NCBI GenBank assembly: GCA_038380795.1
Contig: CM076270.1
Coordinates: forward strand, 17,934,001 to 17,998,000
Origin: Pyrocephalus nanus
Taxonomy: Eukaryota > Chordata > Aves > Passeriformes > Tyrannidae
DNA length: 64,000 nucleotides
Direction of reading: 5' to 3'
The position numbers and the translations under genes are program-made. This document shows positions 61,801-64,000 of the stretch, one piece after another; position 1 is the first letter of the stretch, and each line of letters begins with the position of its first letter. The notes under the pieces are model-generated. The model saw only the letters and a program-made list of their open reading frames with translations. It ran no database searches and was not told the origin of the DNA.

Positions 61801-63388
61801 GCCTTTCAGTTCTATTCCCACTGTCAAACAGCTGCACCACCTGCCTTTCACTTGTGTGCAATGAGAGATGACAGAGGGTTTCTTAAAGCCTTTAAGGTTG
61901 CAGTAATTCATAACCTTGCCTTAATTAACCTGGAATAATTTACCTTTGGAAGAAACAAGGTCCAGGGTTTGCTTTTACTATCTTCCTTCCATGGAGAAAC
62001 TTGGGGGGCTTTTTCCTCCAGATATCCCCATGTGCAAACATGTTGCTTCTCACGGTGCTTCCCCGGACAGGACTAAAATCCTGATACAATGGAGCGTGGA
62101 AATGGAGCATGGCTGATGCCTCCAACCAGCCTGGGGTGTAAATGGCACAGTGATTCCCTGTGCTCAGCTCCTCATTCTCCTGCTCTCACCAGAGAGCAGC
62201 TGAGGGCTCCATGGAGGAGGGAGAGTGGTAGAGGTGCCACGTGGTCCAGCACACGATCAGGGACCAGCATCACTGTCACTCAGCTCTGGCCAGGCTTGTG
62301 TGGCACGAAGAGAAGCTCGAAGGTGAGCGCTTTCCTTGGGCTTGGAGGATTCTTTCCATAACTTACAGTCTAATGGCATTCCTAATTTAAAGGGAGCTTC
62401 CATTAAGTTATATGAGTTATCCATTTTGGAGCACTTTGAAGGACTTTCCATTGTTAACTCCTCTTCATTAATTTTGGCTTCATGGCGTTTTGGGGGCGAA
62501 TTGCCTTAACCTTCCCATTTATCCAACCACTGCTTGGCATGACGGAGATATTACAGCTCTTAAGTGAATTTCTTGTCAGAAGGATCTAAATCACAAAGCT
62601 CATGAGAGTTACTTGGGAAGGATGGGTTTTACTCCCCATTTACCTTGGCCTCTGAGCTCTGGGGGCCAACACGATCCTTGCAGATGGCATTCACAGAAGA
62701 AAGTACTACGAGTGTGGGGTCAAACTATCAACCTGCAGCCTGCCCTTCCAGCCTGAATCAAGAAGTATGTTCTGCTTCATGTGTTTAGCAAGGCAACTTT
62801 TCTTGGAAGCTTGTCTTTCTCATATTTTAGCCATCAAATACAAGTTGCTTCATGCTCGTGGGGGTTTGACTGTGTTGTTCCTGTTTGGGACCCTTCAGCT
62901 TTGGGAAACTTTTATTTATAAAAAGTCCATTTTACTAAAACCTGTGAGAAATGCTGGCGAGTGAGAATTAATTGGAAAATGAGGAGATCAGTAAGCTTTC
63001 AGTTTAGGGATGCTTTCAAAACACATCTCAGAAATATACGTACACATGGAGTTTCTCCTGTGGAAAGTAACTAGATAAAATATTGCTGACAAAGGCAGTG
63101 AAAATTGCTCTGCTGTAGTAAGTGTGTTCAAGGGACAGAGATTACTCATAATATTTTTAATAGAATGTTGGTAAAAGCGCATTACCCTTCAGTGATCTCC
63201 GGAGCAGTCTCTGATGACTCCTTATACAGAACTACTGCAAATACTTAAGCCCCAAATGTCTTTATCTTGATCTCTCCAATGTTTAATTTCCTCCTACAGA
63301 ACATGCACTGGAAGGCTCTATACCCTAAGCAACTAAAGCGCCTTACCTATTAATTTTGTCTAAACGGTGCTAAAATGATCAAAAATGT

Positions 63389-63446
63389 GTTGCAATTTAC
63401 ATTTCTCTGGTGAAATGGTAAAATTGCAACTTCCCAATTACCATTT
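63389..63446. repeat. Overlapping short inverted repeats
   Basis: GTTGCAATTT (63389-63398) is complementary to AAATTGCAAC (63421-63430), and AAATGGTAA (63413-63421) is complementary to TTACCATTT (63438-63446). The two pairs interlock, so only one hairpin could form at a time. Confidence 0.75.
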
Positions 63447-63847
63447 TACCTCTTTGAAGGCACCAAAGATAGTACCAAAGCTGTTCAGAGAGTCACAGAG
63501 CTGGCACAAGGACTGTTATTCCTCTAGCTACTGTTCTGATTAGCATTAGGAGACAATCCTACAGGGGATGTGTTTATCTGGTTGGGCAGAAAGTCATTTG
63601 TACAACTTGGCAAAAACTCCTGTCTTGAATGAATCTGAGCGGGAGCACCGGTGGTGCTGGGAACTCTCTCAGCTCAGGTCTAGGAGTGAGGATCTGAAGG
63701 AACTGAAATCCCATTCCTTGACACCTCAAACTGTCCTGTAAACACTGAGGTTGAGGAAGGATGGGGAGTGATTCTATCACTCTTCTCCTGTGCATTTTGG
63801 TTGGAATTATACTGTGTAACAAAGAACATGAAGTGACACAGAATACC

Positions 63848-63892
63848 CTATCCCTGGGTTGGCAGATTACAAAAAGATTTACTCAGGGATAG
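63848..63892. repeat. Inverted repeat, 9-bp perfect arms
   Basis: CTATCCCTG (63848-63856) and CAGGGATAG (63884-63892) are exact complements. The stem can extend inward by one G-U wobble and two further pairs, leaving a 21-nt loop. It lies just upstream of the long pyrimidine tract at 63907. Confidence 0.8.
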
Positions 63893-63906
63893 AGGAGAGG
63901 GGGAAG

Positions 63907-63951
63907 CCTCTTTCTTTCTCTCTTTTTCTTTTCTTCCCACCTTCTTCTCAG
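63907..63951 (+). other. Long pyrimidine tract ending in CAG (acceptor-like)
   Basis: Over about 43 bases the plus strand is almost entirely C and T (for example TTTCTTTCTCTCTTTTTCTT). It ends TTCTTCTCAG at 63951, followed by AACCCCTCTCAGC. This is the form of a strong 3' splice site; the 49 bases that remain in the window show no stop-free decision or donor. It could equally be a simple CT-rich tract or part of an unrecognised LTR. Confidence 0.3.
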
Positions 63952-64000
63952 AACCCCTCTCAGCTGCCCCCTGATCCCATTTGCACCGGAGCCTGCAGGA

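Larger units (their letters stand above)
58672..63847. other. Single-copy stretch, no gene recognised
   Basis: Short frames only (at most 90 codons, for example 59153-59425 minus and 62089-62361 plus), none recognised. A/T-rich parts lie at 59600-59720 and 60300-60720. A donor-like GGAAGGTAAGTCAG at 60681 lacks a good acceptor nearby. Confidence 0.5.

Noticed and set aside
1..64000. CRISPR arrays, bacterial operons, tRNA or rRNA genes, intact retroviral genes
   Set aside because: I looked for regularly spaced repeats, tRNA B-box words, rRNA segments and pol-like frames and found none. The DNA is vertebrate in character.

Overview
The window reads as a stretch of bird nuclear genome with no protein-coding or RNA gene that I can recognise. 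Four pieces of CR1 LINE support the assignment: three end in the avian-type 3' tail (two on the minus strand near 18.0 kb and 45.6 kb, one on the plus strand near 24.0 kb). A fourth, much older CR1 copy lies at about 13.8-14.1 kb. Interspersed repeats are sparse, many A or T homopolymer runs are scattered through, and CpG is visibly scarce. I see no mammalian Alu, B1 or L1 sequence. Bird is a strong inference; passerine is only a guess.

There is no operon-like layout. All open frames are short (60-222 codons), overlap on both strands, and match no family I know. The longest ones run through poly-A/poly-T or GC-rich stretches, where long open frames arise by chance. The window is therefore best described as intergenic or intronic DNA. 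A few places have paired splice-like signals (7292-7331 plus, 49603-49656 plus, 25864-25901 minus, and an open frame ending near 20054 plus). They could be exons of a lncRNA or of a gene whose other exons lie outside, but they are only candidates.

Layout: 1-13.2 kb is unremarkable single-copy DNA with a G17 run at 8.2 kb and an A/C-rich tract at 11.0 kb. 13.2-14.35 kb holds an ancient CR1 bracketed by two copies of a roughly 50-bp direct repeat. 14.4-15.8 kb is relatively GC- and pyrimidine-rich. 18.0 kb and 23.9 kb hold CR1 3' ends in opposite orientation. 24.80-24.87 kb holds a near-perfect 30-bp inverted repeat. 25-45 kb is single-copy DNA with homopolymer runs, including C21 at 39.6 kb. 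45.6 kb holds a CR1 tip. 49.6-49.9 kb has an exon-like segment and a nested inverted repeat. 52.0 kb has an alternating purine/pyrimidine tract. 53.3-57.5 kb is mostly AT-rich, gene-desert-like DNA interrupted by a GC-rich patch at 55.86-56.3 kb. 58.6 kb has a 19-bp tandem duplication. The right end has a hairpin followed by a long pyrimidine tract.

I did not find a clear new biological system. The best unexplained structure is the 69-nt hairpin at 24802-24870.
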